In this document: positions 34,202-42,494 of the stretch, piece after piece
How the letters are laid out: every line of letters begins with the position of its first letter
Position numbering within the stretch: position 1 is the stretch's first letter
Assembly: GCA_040386075.1 (NCBI GenBank)
Contig: JAZKGE010000019.1
Coordinates: 186,001-250,000, forward strand
Length of the DNA stretch: 64,000 nt
Reading direction: 5' to 3'
From: UBA4416 sp040386075
GTDB taxonomy: Bacteria > Bacteroidota > Bacteroidia > B-17B0 > Aurantibacillaceae
Translations under genes and position numbers: made by a program
Notes under the pieces: model-generated
What the model was told of the DNA's origin: nothing
Databases searched by the model: none
Seen by the model: the letters and a program-made list of their open reading frames with translations, nothing else

Positions 34202-34303
34202 GAACACGGATTTGACGGATTATACAGATTTACACAGATAAAAATCGACCTAATTTTATAAAAAATCCGTGGGCGATCTGTTTCATCCGTTTGATCTGTG
34301 TTC
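34202..34303. repeat. Inverted-repeat element (GAACACGGAT...) inside the ABC importer operon
   Basis: The left arm (34202-34229) and the complement of the right arm (34276-34303) agree at about 22 of 28 bases. The right arm reaches the stop codon of the binding-protein gene. It separates this gene from the permease gene in an otherwise tight operon. Confidence 0.65.
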
Positions 34304-35442
34304 TATTGTATCTTCTTATAAAACACAAACTCGTGGCCGGGCATTAACTCAGGCGAGAAGATAGCGATCAAATCAGCAAGCACCTGGTCGGGATTGGTAA
34401 TACCCGTTTCCCAATAGTTGCTATAGCCAAGTGAGTTTTGCACTTTATTGTTATTGTACAAATTACCTTCTTTAAAAGCCTTAAATAAACCATAACGCTC
34501 TTCGTAAGCAAGCATGTCTTTTTTCGAATTCACGTTATACATGTTTATCCATACATCACAATCTTTAGCTTTGGTATAAACCATTTCAAAGGAGAGGGGA
34601 GTGCTGCCTGTTTTATCATCGTCTTTCCAAAAGTAATCGCCGCCGGCATCGTTAATTAAATGCGCCATATAACTTTTGCCCGAAGGAATGTACCAGGAAT
34701 CGCCGTATTTTATTTCGGTAAGCACGGTTGGTTTTTTGCTGACGTTGGCAGCAATAACTTTTAGTTTTAAAAGGTTGTAATGCTCCTCGGTTTGTTTGAA
34801 TAATGAATCAGCTAAAGCTTCCTTATCAAAAAAGTAAGACAGGAATTTGATCCACTCGGCGCGGGCCAAGGGCGTTTCCTCCAAATGATCCAAACTAATA
34901 GCAACCGGTATGTTGGCTTGCACCAGTTTTTCATCCACATCCTTTTTAGGATTACCCATGCCAAAAGTAAGGAACAGGTCGGGCTTAAGGGCAATGGTTT
35001 TTTCTACCTCTACATTTGGGCCTTTAGAAAGCTCAATGATGCTTTTATCTTTTACTTTTTGTTGTATATAATCGTAGGTATAGTAATCTACATTGTCAAT
35101 AGCCACAATACTGTTTTGGCAATTCATTTTTGCAAGCATGGTAGTGTAAATAGAGCTCATACAGGCTACGCGGCTCACGGGAGTTTTAATGTAAAAGGCC
35201 TCCTTGTTATAAGTTGGCTTATCGCCTTTATATAAAATAAAAGTAGCGGTAACATCGGTACTGCTTTTATCGCCTAGCAATTCGAGCACCGTATATGTAT
35301 TTGTTTTTTTAACCGCAAAGCGTTTGGCATAAGCCAAAGGGATTTCGGTTAAGGTTTCAGTTTGTTGTGTGGCTTGCGGCGTCGTATTGCAAGCGGCTAA
35401 TACCAACAGGCATAAAAAAGCGTAAGATAATTTTTGAAGCAT
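34303..35442 (-). CDS. ABC importer substrate-binding lipoprotein (iron complex/cobalamin type)
   Basis: 379 residues. Lipoprotein signal (LCLLVLAAC, Cys at 18), then a periplasmic-binding fold with RVACMSSIYTTMLAKM, SIVAIDNVDYY, LKPDLFLTFG and a late helix NYWETGITNPDQVLADLIAI, as in BtuF/FecB-type class III binding proteins. It delivers the ligand to the downstream permease and ATPase. Siderophore-iron or corrinoid are the usual ligands, with no further evidence here. Confidence 0.9.
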   Translation of the reverse strand: MLQKLSYAFLCLLVLAACNTTPQATQQTETLTEIPLAYAKRFAVKKTNTYTVLELLGDKSSTDVTATFILYKGDKPTYNKEAFYIKTPVSRVACMSSIYTTMLAKMNCQNSIVAIDNVDYYTYDYIQQKVKDKSIIELSKGPNVEVEKTIALKPDLFLTFGMGNPKKDVDEKLVQANIPVAISLDHLEETPLARAEWIKFLSYFFDKEALADSLFKQTEEHYNLLKLKVIAANVSKKPTVLTEIKYGDSWYIPSGKSYMAHLINDAGGDYFWKDDDKTGSTPLSFEMVYTKAKDCDVWINMYNVNSKKDMLAYEERYGLFKAFKEGNLYNNNKVQNSLGYSNYWETGITNPDQVLADLIAIFSPELMPGHEFVFYKKIQ

Positions 35443-35617
35443 AGGTGTTTTTTGAGGGAATTAAGGTAATAAAAAATAATTAATCGTTCCGACGCGCTGC
35501 CAAGGTTATTAGATACAAAACCTTGATGTAGTTTTGTATATTTAAAGTTGTAAACAGAAACTTTATTCGACGTTCTATTATATACAAAAGTTTCAAAAAA
35601 TAGTTTACAATACTAAT

Positions 35618-38600
35618 ATGACTGAAATGCATTTTACTTTTGCCAATTCTGGAGATAAGATTATCAACGATGTAATTTATCCTGGAGCGCCTTTCTTATT
35701 GGGAGATTTTTCTTATAAATTTACAATTAAACCTGAATGTTTGTACTGGAGATTTGGAATAAGGCTATCCAAACTTGAACAGATCCCTTTTACTGTAGAT
35801 GAAGATCGCCATTTGGAAATTGAAGGACTCGAATATAGAGATTTACATATAGGGGTTGGCGACTTTGATGGAAATAAATGGACCCATCCTAATCGATTTC
35901 AGTTAAGTCAATATAATTTCCCGCAACCCAATCATGTTATTATTCGAGAGGAAAACTATCTTTCGCATTCACAAGTTGAATTCCACTTTAAATACGATAA
36001 AGTTAGTAATATTGCTGATGTCACGAGTGTTACTGACATGTTTGTTTCTGGTACTTCTATCTTGATTCCAAGTGAATATAAGTTTTTTAAAGTATTTGCA
36101 TGGGCGGATAAAACGAATTTTGAGTTGCATTCAAATATCCAAATCGCAATGAATGCATCTAATTCAATTCCAAGTATCCAATTATTGCCTTTTAAAGTTG
36201 GTAATGTAACTTATCGTTTAGGCGATATGTTCGATCCTTATGTAAATCATAAAGCTTCGATAACATTATTACCAGCATCTTCAAATGGAAGCGTAACTAA
36301 TTCCTTCAAAAATAAAATTAATGAACTGGGAATAAGTGAGCCAACAAAACAGCCAGCAGGTAAAGTTATATTGCCTAAAAAAAATAAAACATTTGACGGG
36401 AAAATATACGCTTATGCTTATTCAGTTGATGGCGAAATATCCAATAAAATAATAATTGAAACAATTTGCAGAAACCTAATAAAATTAGTCGCATCAAAAA
36501 ACCTTTCTTCTTATAAATATAGCAGTATGCCCCTTTTAGGTACTGGCGCAGGTGCTTTAAATAGTATCAATGTAGCAAATATTTACAATATTGAATTTAA
36601 TGCTATTGAAAATAAATCTAAAGTATTAATTAGTATTAATAAACGAGAAATTTTTGAAGAAATAAAAAACTATTTTTTAGGCCGATATATTGACCAGCTC
36701 GAAGAATCTTTGCAAAAACCTTTGCCAATTCTTGAGCTGGAAAAACAATTTTCAATTGATATTGATCATTCAGCTTATTCTTTGAATGAAAAAGATGAGT
36801 TGAAATTCATAAGTTTATATGGTATCTTTGCTCAAGATTTAGACATTATAGCTAATATTCCTTCTATTGAAAGTCTTGATTTTGGACATTGCCAAATATA
36901 TGACCTCACTTTTTTAACGACATTACCAAAATTAAGAAGCCTTAACTTTTATAGAACTCAAATACATAATTATTCCTTTTTTAAGAAACTTAAAGAGTTA
37001 AATGATTTAATCATACATGGTGTTTTTATTGAAGATTATGATTTTCTGTTTCATATGCCAAAACTTGAAAGTCTAACATTAAATGAAACTGGTGGCCTTG
37101 TTAATTTGAAAGTAATTGGTTCGCTTAAACGTTTAATGTATTTAGATTTATGTTCAAACAAAATAAGTAATATAACACCATTATCAAATCTTATTAATTT
37201 AAATAATTTATCACTTTCAAATAATCAGGTTGTAGATATTTCATCCCTAGTAAACATCCCTAAACTATACATTTTAACAATTGACAATAATTTAATTTTA
37301 GATATTGAACCTATACTAAACCTAAAGGAACTAATATATTTAAAGGCAAATTCAAACCCTTTTCTAAAACAGCTTAACTTAATTCTTAACGAAAGGGAGG
37401 ATCATTTACCCGCCATTACGAACTTTTATTTAAGACAAGCCGAAAATGAAAAGGTTGAAGTATCTTTACCAGTTAAAGTCATTCTCCTTGGTAATCATGC
37501 TAGCGGAAAATCTTCATTTTTGCAATATTTCATCAACGATAACATCACTAAAATCCCTGATAGTACTCATGTTATTAAAATTGTAAAATATCCTGAGAAC
37601 TACAAGAATCTTCCAGACGCAATATTTTTTGATTTTGGTGGACAGGATTATTATCATGGAATTTATCGAGCATTTCTTAGCGGAGGATCTGTTTATGTTA
37701 TTCTATGGAATAAAGAAAATAATTTCAATAAATTGAGGCTTGAAAAAAGTGGAAAATCCTTTACGCAGGATTTTACACTTTCTTATTGGTTAAATCAAAA
37801 AAAATACTTGGAGAATGAAAAATTCGACGGAAAAAGGGATCCAATAGTTTTAGTACAATCGCATGCTGATTCAGACGATAGAACTCCTTTTTTGGATTAT
37901 GGCAATGAACATAAAATAAATAATGAATTTTATGTTTCTTTAAAAAAGACCCCTATTAGGTCCGAAAATATTGTTAATTCTCATGCACTTGCTTATTTAA
38001 AAAGCTACATTCAATCCTTGATTGACCAACATAAAACCAAAAATAAAGAGCCAAAATGGTATAAAGAGTTTTTGGCTTTTATATCGAAAGAAGGTAAGAA
38101 AAATAGTTTTAAAAGTAATAGTATATCCAAAGATATACTACCTCATTATAACAGAGATATAAATAATCAAATTGAATTTCTTTATGATGATCTTGACCAA
38201 TTACACAAAAGAGGTCTCATATTATACTATAAAAATCATGAAAGTTTAGTTGATTGTGTTTGGCTGAATCCTGTTAAATTAGCGGAGTACGTCCATGATC
38301 AAATTTTAAGCAAAGAAAAAATAGGGGAATACAAAGGAATTGTACCTTCACTCTATTTTAATAAATTTGATAAGGAAATTGTCAACCTATTGTGTGTGCA
38401 AAAAGTGATTTTTAAGCATGATTTTATTGATGGAACATTTGAATACATAACTCCAAATTTCCTACCGATCATAAAAGATACTGATGAAGAATTTGATTTG
38501 TTTACTTTTGAAATTGGTCAGCCTATATTTACTTTAAAATTTTCTGATTTTTTGCCTTTTGGACTTATAAACCAACTTATTTGTTTTTTTAAAAATTTCG

Positions 38601-39646
38601 AAGATGATAAAAAAAAATTCTGGAGAAATCAATTGTTGTTTACGTTCAGAAAAAAGGCTAAAGTTTTAATAAAAATTGACTTCCAGAATTTAGAAATAAA
38701 AGTTCATTCTGTATTTGCTAAACATATTTCAGAAGCCGATAGGAACAGTATATCTAAGTATTTATTTTATTGTATACTTTCATTATATTGGGACCTCGAT
38801 ACCTTGAATTTTGAAGATTATCAATTAGCGGTAAGTGGTAGAATAAGGAAAGAGGATTATAATAGTGATAGTGATATGTACAATAGGCTGGTAGACTTCG
38901 AAAATATTTACGAGAAAAAAGAGTGCAGACCGTCTGATCTATTCATTTCCATAGATGAAAAACATTTTATAAATTATAATGAATTATGTTCCAATGAGAG
39001 CTCAATAACTATAAATTCTTATTTATCTAATGGAAATGAAATACTAGATAGTATCTCAATACCCATATCTATTTTTCATTTCCAGATGTTTACTCAAAAA
39101 ACTCTGAAAAAAACAAAAAAAGTCGTGATCTCATATTCAAAAAAGGATTTAAAACTAGTAAATAAATTTAAAGATTATCTTGTTCCACTATATCAAAATG
39201 GTTTAATTGAAGAACCTTGGTATTGCACAGAACTAATAGCCGGCCGCGAGTGGAATGATGAAATAAAACAAAAATTTAATGAAGCAGATATTATTTTTTT
39301 TATGATAAGCGAGAACCTAATGTCTACCAAGTATGTATTAGATCATGAAATAAAAAATGCTATTGACAAATGGGATGCAGAAAAGTCAATTAAAATAGTT
39401 CCAATTTTATTAGAGCCTTATAATTTTGTGAGAAAGGAACCTTACAATTTAGGCAGATTTACAGGCCTACCTTATATGCTAAGGCCAATCACAGAATTTA
39501 AAAATCAAAAATCAGCTTGGCATACTATTTCAGAATCAATTAGAATTATGATAGAAAGGGACTTAGACCCTGGAAGCTCTGGTGAAGTATTGACTGCTGA
39601 ATTAAAAAGTATCTATGAGCAATTTGTCAAAGAAAAATTTGAATAG
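35618..39646 (+). CDS. Macro-like / LRR / Roc-COR GTPase / TIR multidomain protein
   Basis: 1342 residues in a single frame. (i) 1-185: beta-rich domain, unassigned. (ii) About 200-355: resembles a macro (ADP-ribose-binding) domain, with ITLLPASSNGSV (215-226), PAGKVILP and MPLLGTGAGAL (304-314). (iii) About 405-590: leucine-rich repeats. (iv) About 615-800: Roc GTPase, with P-loop GNHASGKS (625-632), DFGGQ (672-676, the DxxGQ switch II) and SHAD (748-751) as the G4 motif. (v) About 805-1060: COR-like region. (vi) 1167-1315: TIR domain, VVISYSKKD, then Glu1244 in KYVLDHEIKNAI, where NAD-cleaving TIR domains have their catalytic Glu. No signal peptide or membrane helix, so cytosolic. It looks like an NLR-style sensor-switch-effector, probably in immunity. 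The gene is visibly more A/T-rich than its neighbours and has no recognisable mobile partner. Confidence 0.85.
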   Translation: MTEMHFTFANSGDKIINDVIYPGAPFLLGDFSYKFTIKPECLYWRFGIRLSKLEQIPFTVDEDRHLEIEGLEYRDLHIGVGDFDGNKWTHPNRFQLSQYNFPQPNHVIIREENYLSHSQVEFHFKYDKVSNIADVTSVTDMFVSGTSILIPSEYKFFKVFAWADKTNFELHSNIQIAMNASNSIPSIQLLPFKVGNVTYRLGDMFDPYVNHKASITLLPASSNGSVTNSFKNKINELGISEPTKQPAGKVILPKKNKTFDGKIYAYAYSVDGEISNKIIIETICRNLIKLVASKNLSSYKYSSMPLLGTGAGALNSINVANIYNIEFNAIENKSKVLISINKREIFEEIKNYFLGRYIDQLEESLQKPLPILELEKQFSIDIDHSAYSLNEKDELKFISLYGIFAQDLDIIANIPSIESLDFGHCQIYDLTFLTTLPKLRSLNFYRTQIHNYSFFKKLKELNDLIIHGVFIEDYDFLFHMPKLESLTLNETGGLVNLKVIGSLKRLMYLDLCSNKISNITPLSNLINLNNLSLSNNQVVDISSLVNIPKLYILTIDNNLILDIEPILNLKELIYLKANSNPFLKQLNLILNEREDHLPAITNFYLRQAENEKVEVSLPVKVILLGNHASGKSSFLQYFINDNITKIPDSTHVIKIVKYPENYKNLPDAIFFDFGGQDYYHGIYRAFLSGGSVYVILWNKENNFNKLRLEKSGKSFTQDFTLSYWLNQKKYLENEKFDGKRDPIVLVQSHADSDDRTPFLDYGNEHKINNEFYVSLKKTPIRSENIVNSHALAYLKSYIQSLIDQHKTKNKEPKWYKEFLAFISKEGKKNSFKSNSISKDILPHYNRDINNQIEFLYDDLDQLHKRGLILYYKNHESLVDCVWLNPVKLAEYVHDQILSKEKIGEYKGIVPSLYFNKFDKEIVNLLCVQKVIFKHDFIDGTFEYITPNFLPIIKDTDEEFDLFTFEIGQPIFTLKFSDFLPFGLINQLICFFKNFEDDKKKFWRNQLLFTFRKKAKVLIKIDFQNLEIKVHSVFAKHISEADRNSISKYLFYCILSLYWDLDTLNFEDYQLAVSGRIRKEDYNSDSDMYNRLVDFENIYEKKECRPSDLFISIDEKHFINYNELCSNESSITINSYLSNGNEILDSISIPISIFHFQMFTQKTLKKTKKVVISYSKKDLKLVNKFKDYLVPLYQNGLIEEPWYCTELIAGREWNDEIKQKFNEADIIFFMISENLMSTKYVLDHEIKNAIDKWDAEKSIKIVPILLEPYNFVRKEPYNLGRFTGLPYMLRPITEFKNQKSAWHTISESIRIMIERDLDPGSSGEVLTAELKSIYEQFVKEKFE

Positions 39647-39725
39647 AATAGTTCAATTGCACAAAAGACCTGTTAATTATATAAGAAGATTTTTAATTGA
39701 AACAATCATTTTCCCAACTCACTTT

Positions 39726-39873
39726 ATTAGCTATTTCGAGCTACAATCACTTAACAAATAGCTTATTAAGCTATTTTATTTGAATTTAGTATCGTTTTAA
39801 GCTACAGAATTATATTTTATAGCTTAATAGGCTATTTATAGTCATATATTATAAAGTTAGCTTATTAAGCTAC
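39726..39873. repeat. Cluster of TAGCTTATTAAGCTA palindromes
   Basis: In the 307-base gap after the Roco-TIR gene: AATAGCTTATTAAGCTATT (39757-39775, perfect 9-base arms), ATAGCTTAATAGGCTAT (39819-39835) and TAGCTTATTAAGCTA (39858-39872), plus half-sites TTAGCTATTTCGAGCTACA (about 39727) and TTTTAAGCTACAG (about 39795). Spacing is irregular. They could be operator sites or remnants of a repeat; nothing coding is seen in the gap. Confidence 0.7.
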
Positions 39874-39953
39874 GTGAATAATGTGTCTTTCCTGTTCATT
39901 GAAATATGTTTGCATCAGTAAATAAATGTTTAACAATTTAAAATTTAAAGATC

Positions 39954-40730
39954 ATGTCAAACTATTTCGAAACAGGGCACGCTAAAAATGCAGCAAACCT
40001 TTTAAAATTAAACCAGCTTATTGCAACATTCGGCGCAGCGTATAACCCCAGCAATGTTGCAATCAAATTAACAGGCTTAGGCACATTACATACCAATGCA
40101 AATGCAAAACTCTCAGCCGTAAACAGTTCGTTTACAACCTGGAAAAATGCAACCAACACCCGGGAATTGGCTTTTGACCCTCTTACTAAACTGGCAACAC
40201 AAATTTTTGGTTCTTTACAAAGTCTTGGTGTCGCTCAACAAACCATAGATGATTTTGAATCCTTGGTTAAGAAGTTCCGTAGTAAAGGATCTAAATTAAC
40301 CAAGGCGGATTCAGGAATTGCTGATACAACTCCCGAGGAGAAAGCTGCATTACCAGCATCTGAGGAGATTGAAGTAAAAACAATTTCAACATCACAACAA
40401 AGTTTCGATAACAAATTGCAGCATTTTGAGAAAATGATTCTTCTCCTGCAAAGTGTTCCTTCTTATAACCCAAACGAAGTGGCATATAAAGTAGCCACAT
40501 TACAAACCCAATTGGCCGCACTAGTAACAGCTAATAATGCAGCTAATACCAGTTATGCGGGAGTGAAATTAACACGTATAGATAGAAATACATTTTTCTA
40601 CGCAAAAAACACCGGGCTTTTAGATATAGTAAAACAAGCTAAGTCATACATTAAAAGTATCTACGGAGCAACAAGTCCGCAATACTATGCAGCACGCGAT
40701 ATCAAATTTGCAAGGGTAACATCTAAGTAA
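39954..40730 (+). CDS. Hypothetical protein with internal duplication
   Basis: 258 residues, no signal peptide, largely alpha-helical and Ala/Thr/Asn-rich. It begins MSNYFETGHAKNAANLLKL. Two halves are related: about 20-108 (YNPSNVAIKL, LAFDPLTKLATQIFGSLQS) and about 160-238 (YNPNEVAYKV, FFYAKNTGLLDIVKQAKSY). I recall similar uncharacterised proteins in many Bacteroidota but no function. A good ribosome-site context (TTAAAGATC before ATG) and a terminator support a real gene. Any link with the Roco-TIR gene 307 bases upstream is unproven. Confidence 0.8.
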   Translation: MSNYFETGHAKNAANLLKLNQLIATFGAAYNPSNVAIKLTGLGTLHTNANAKLSAVNSSFTTWKNATNTRELAFDPLTKLATQIFGSLQSLGVAQQTIDDFESLVKKFRSKGSKLTKADSGIADTTPEEKAALPASEEIEVKTISTSQQSFDNKLQHFEKMILLLQSVPSYNPNEVAYKVATLQTQLAALVTANNAANTSYAGVKLTRIDRNTFFYAKNTGLLDIVKQAKSYIKSIYGATSPQYYAARDIKFARVTSK

Positions 40731-40747
40731 GCAGTAACTCTCTTTTC

Positions 40748-40780
40748 AAAAGAACTGACCCACCAGGTCGGTTCTTTTAC
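40748..40780 (+). terminator. Terminator of the 258-residue protein gene
   Basis: 13-bp stem AAAAGAACTGACC with GGTCGGTTCTTTT (one T-G pair) around the loop CACCA. Confidence 0.85.
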
Positions 40781-40805
40781 AAGGATCTGTTTTACCGCAG
40801 CTTAA

Positions 40806-41057
40806 TGTAGTATTGTTGCTACATGAAGTAGTATTCTCGTAGCTGTGAGTAGTATTCTTGTAACTGTGGGTAGTGTTCTCGTAGCTGCGAGTAGTATTCT
40901 TGCAACTGTGAGTAGTGTTCTCGTAACTGTGAGTAGTATTCTTGTTGCTGTGAGTAGTGTTCTTGTAACTGTGAGTAGTATTCTCGTAGCTGCGAGTAGT
41001 GTTCTTGTAACTGTGAGTAGTGTTCTTGTAACTGTGAGTAGTATTCTTGCTACTGCA
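40806..41057. repeat. 21-bp minisatellite, 12 units
   Basis: Tandem 21-base units of the form AGTAGTATTCTTGTAACTGTG run in register from 40827 to 41057 (11 units), preceded by a degenerate unit at 40806. Variants are AGTAGT or GGTAGT, ATTCT or GTTCT, TTG or CTCG, and GTAACT or GTAGCT. The period keeps a frame open (a GTG-started frame at 40845-41099 would give the heptad V-S-S-I/V-L-V-T), but no signal, start or fold supports a protein. Confidence 0.92.
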
Positions 41058-41127
41058 AACTTAAAATGTGCTAAAAAAGGCTTGAATGGTAGTGCATAAC
41101 TTTATAAACCCCTTTAACTTTATTCCA

Positions 41128-41472
41128 ATGCAAAAAACTCTTTTCATAGTTTTAATTCTTACAGCCCTTTTTTCCTGCAAAAAAGAGAGAGTTGTGGTCT
41201 CCGGGCACTTAATTGATGAAGCAACCGGCAAAACGGTCAATCCCTATCCCAATGCAAAAGTCAGGTTGGTCTTCGATCAAAGTTATGGCTATACCGAGGA
41301 AGTTGGAACCTCAGAGATCGATGAGAATGGCTTTTATAGTATCAAAGCGAGAACCAAAAAAGTTGGGGTAGAGGCCAGGCTTCAGTTATACGTGGATGAT
41401 AGCGGCCACAATAACATAGATCGTCACATCACATTGAAAAATATTGTAGGCTATGATTTTATGTTACCCTGA
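41128..41472 (+). CDS. Small lipoprotein with carboxypeptidase-regulatory-like domain
   Basis: 114 residues from the ATG at 41128, which begins a lipoprotein signal (MQKTLFIVLILTALFSC, Cys at 17). The frame is open further upstream only through the minisatellite edge. The mature part VVSGHLIDEATGKTV ... DENGFYSIKAR is the pattern of a transthyretin-like/carboxypeptidase regulatory domain. It is paralogous to the next gene. Surface or periplasmic lipoprotein of unknown role. Confidence 0.72.
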   Translation: MQKTLFIVLILTALFSCKKERVVVSGHLIDEATGKTVNPYPNAKVRLVFDQSYGYTEEVGTSEIDENGFYSIKARTKKVGVEARLQLYVDDSGHNNIDRHITLKNIVGYDFMLP

Positions 41473-41509
41473 TACCATACGCAGAGCGGTAAAAAAACAC
41501 ATAACACTA

Positions 41510-42088
41510 ATGTTTCTATTATATGGAGGCGTTTTAATGATATCGTCCTGCAAAAGATCAGGACGTGGTTATGTCGATGGCCATGTATATGAAACAGGAA
41601 CAAACATCCCGATTGCAGGAGCCAAAATATTGCTTGTGTTTTATCGTACAAGCGAGGGCGCTGTCAGTCAAACAAAGACAGATGCAAATGGATATTTTAA
41701 GATCCCCTATTTTAAAACTTTTTTGCCGGGCTATAGTTATTATGTATTAGCTAGCGCCCCTTATTATCATATATCTAATAGCAAAAAGGATATATCTGTT
41801 AAAAAAGAAAGTCTGGATTTTTATTTTACGCCTGTTGCTTACTCTAAATTCCATGTCATAAATAATACACCAAATAGTTATACGGTAACCGTTTCAAATG
41901 ATGATTTTAATAATTCAACTACTTTAACCGGTTTTGCATATGATAATAAGATACATCCAAATTACCTTAACATACTGGGTAATGGCACCACTACTTTAAA
42001 ATGGGAATACTTAAATACAGTTCATTATAGCAATGTATCTGCATATCACATGAACGACACAGCAACTTGTGTAATTACTTTAAACTAA
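41510..42088 (+). CDS. Lipoprotein with carboxypeptidase-regulatory-like domain (paralogue of the previous gene)
   Basis: 192 residues if started at the ATG at 41510 (MFLLYGGVLMISSC, lipobox Cys at 14). An ATG at 41453, overlapping the previous gene by 20 bases, gives a longer, less likely leader. YVDGHVYETGTNIPIAGAKI ... TDANGYFKIPYF is the same fold as in the preceding gene. The C-terminal half (about 115-192) is a beta-rich extension. The pair probably arose by duplication and is co-transcribed. Confidence 0.7.
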   Translation: MFLLYGGVLMISSCKRSGRGYVDGHVYETGTNIPIAGAKILLVFYRTSEGAVSQTKTDANGYFKIPYFKTFLPGYSYYVLASAPYYHISNSKKDISVKKESLDFYFTPVAYSKFHVINNTPNSYTVTVSNDDFNNSTTLTGFAYDNKIHPNYLNILGNGTTTLKWEYLNTVHYSNVSAYHMNDTATCVITLN

Positions 42089-42494
42089 CACTATCAAGCT
42101 CGAACTTATTAGTCCGCTTTTAAATTTAACAAAGAAAATACAGCATTTTCAGCACGTATCTGCGCGACGATTCTGGGCAGTCTGTGGTCGTTGAAAGTCG
42201 CGTTAGGGATGCGAGCGGAAATCCTTTGCCTGATCACTGAGCGGAGTCGATTGCGGCAAAGATTGTAGCGGGTCAGCCCGGGCCGCTTTTCGCGGCAACG
42301 CCCAAATTTTACTTAAAAATGCCACCCAGTTATCGCCCCATTGTATACTACACATTTGCCTCTTTCTTTACATGGCAAAGAAAGTAAGTCCCGAAAAAAT
42401 AATTCATTACCTGGTAAATCCAATTCATTGCCTTTAAAAGTTACACCTCAAAATCCCCCTGTAACTTTTTTTAACTGTTGCGTTATGCGGTTAA
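42089..42494. other. Gene-free stretch with half of a GGGCGTG element
   Basis: 406 bases. The first 100 have no features. 42198-42304 is a right-half GGGCGTG element (see the next entry). 42340-42400 contains CTTTCTTTACATGGCAAAGAAAG, an inverted repeat also hinted at near 32310. The frame at 42341-42622 is not believed. Confidence 0.55.
42198..42304. repeat. GGGCGTG palindromic element, copy 4 (right half)
   Basis: Starts CGCGTTAGGGATGCGAGCGG, has AAATCCTTTGCC facing GGCAAAGATT, and ends GCGGCAACGCCC. It corresponds to the right part of copies 5 and 6. Confidence 0.7.

Noticed and set aside
39726..39873. Attachment site or IS ends
   Set aside because: Palindromes are multiple and not flanking any gene; no integrase or transposase in the window.
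40806..41057. CRISPR array
   Set aside because: Units are contiguous with no spacers.
40845..41099. 84-codon frame of heptad repeats started by GTG
   Set aside because: A by-product of the 21-bp tandem repeat; no ribosome site, signal peptide or fold; kept as a repeat.
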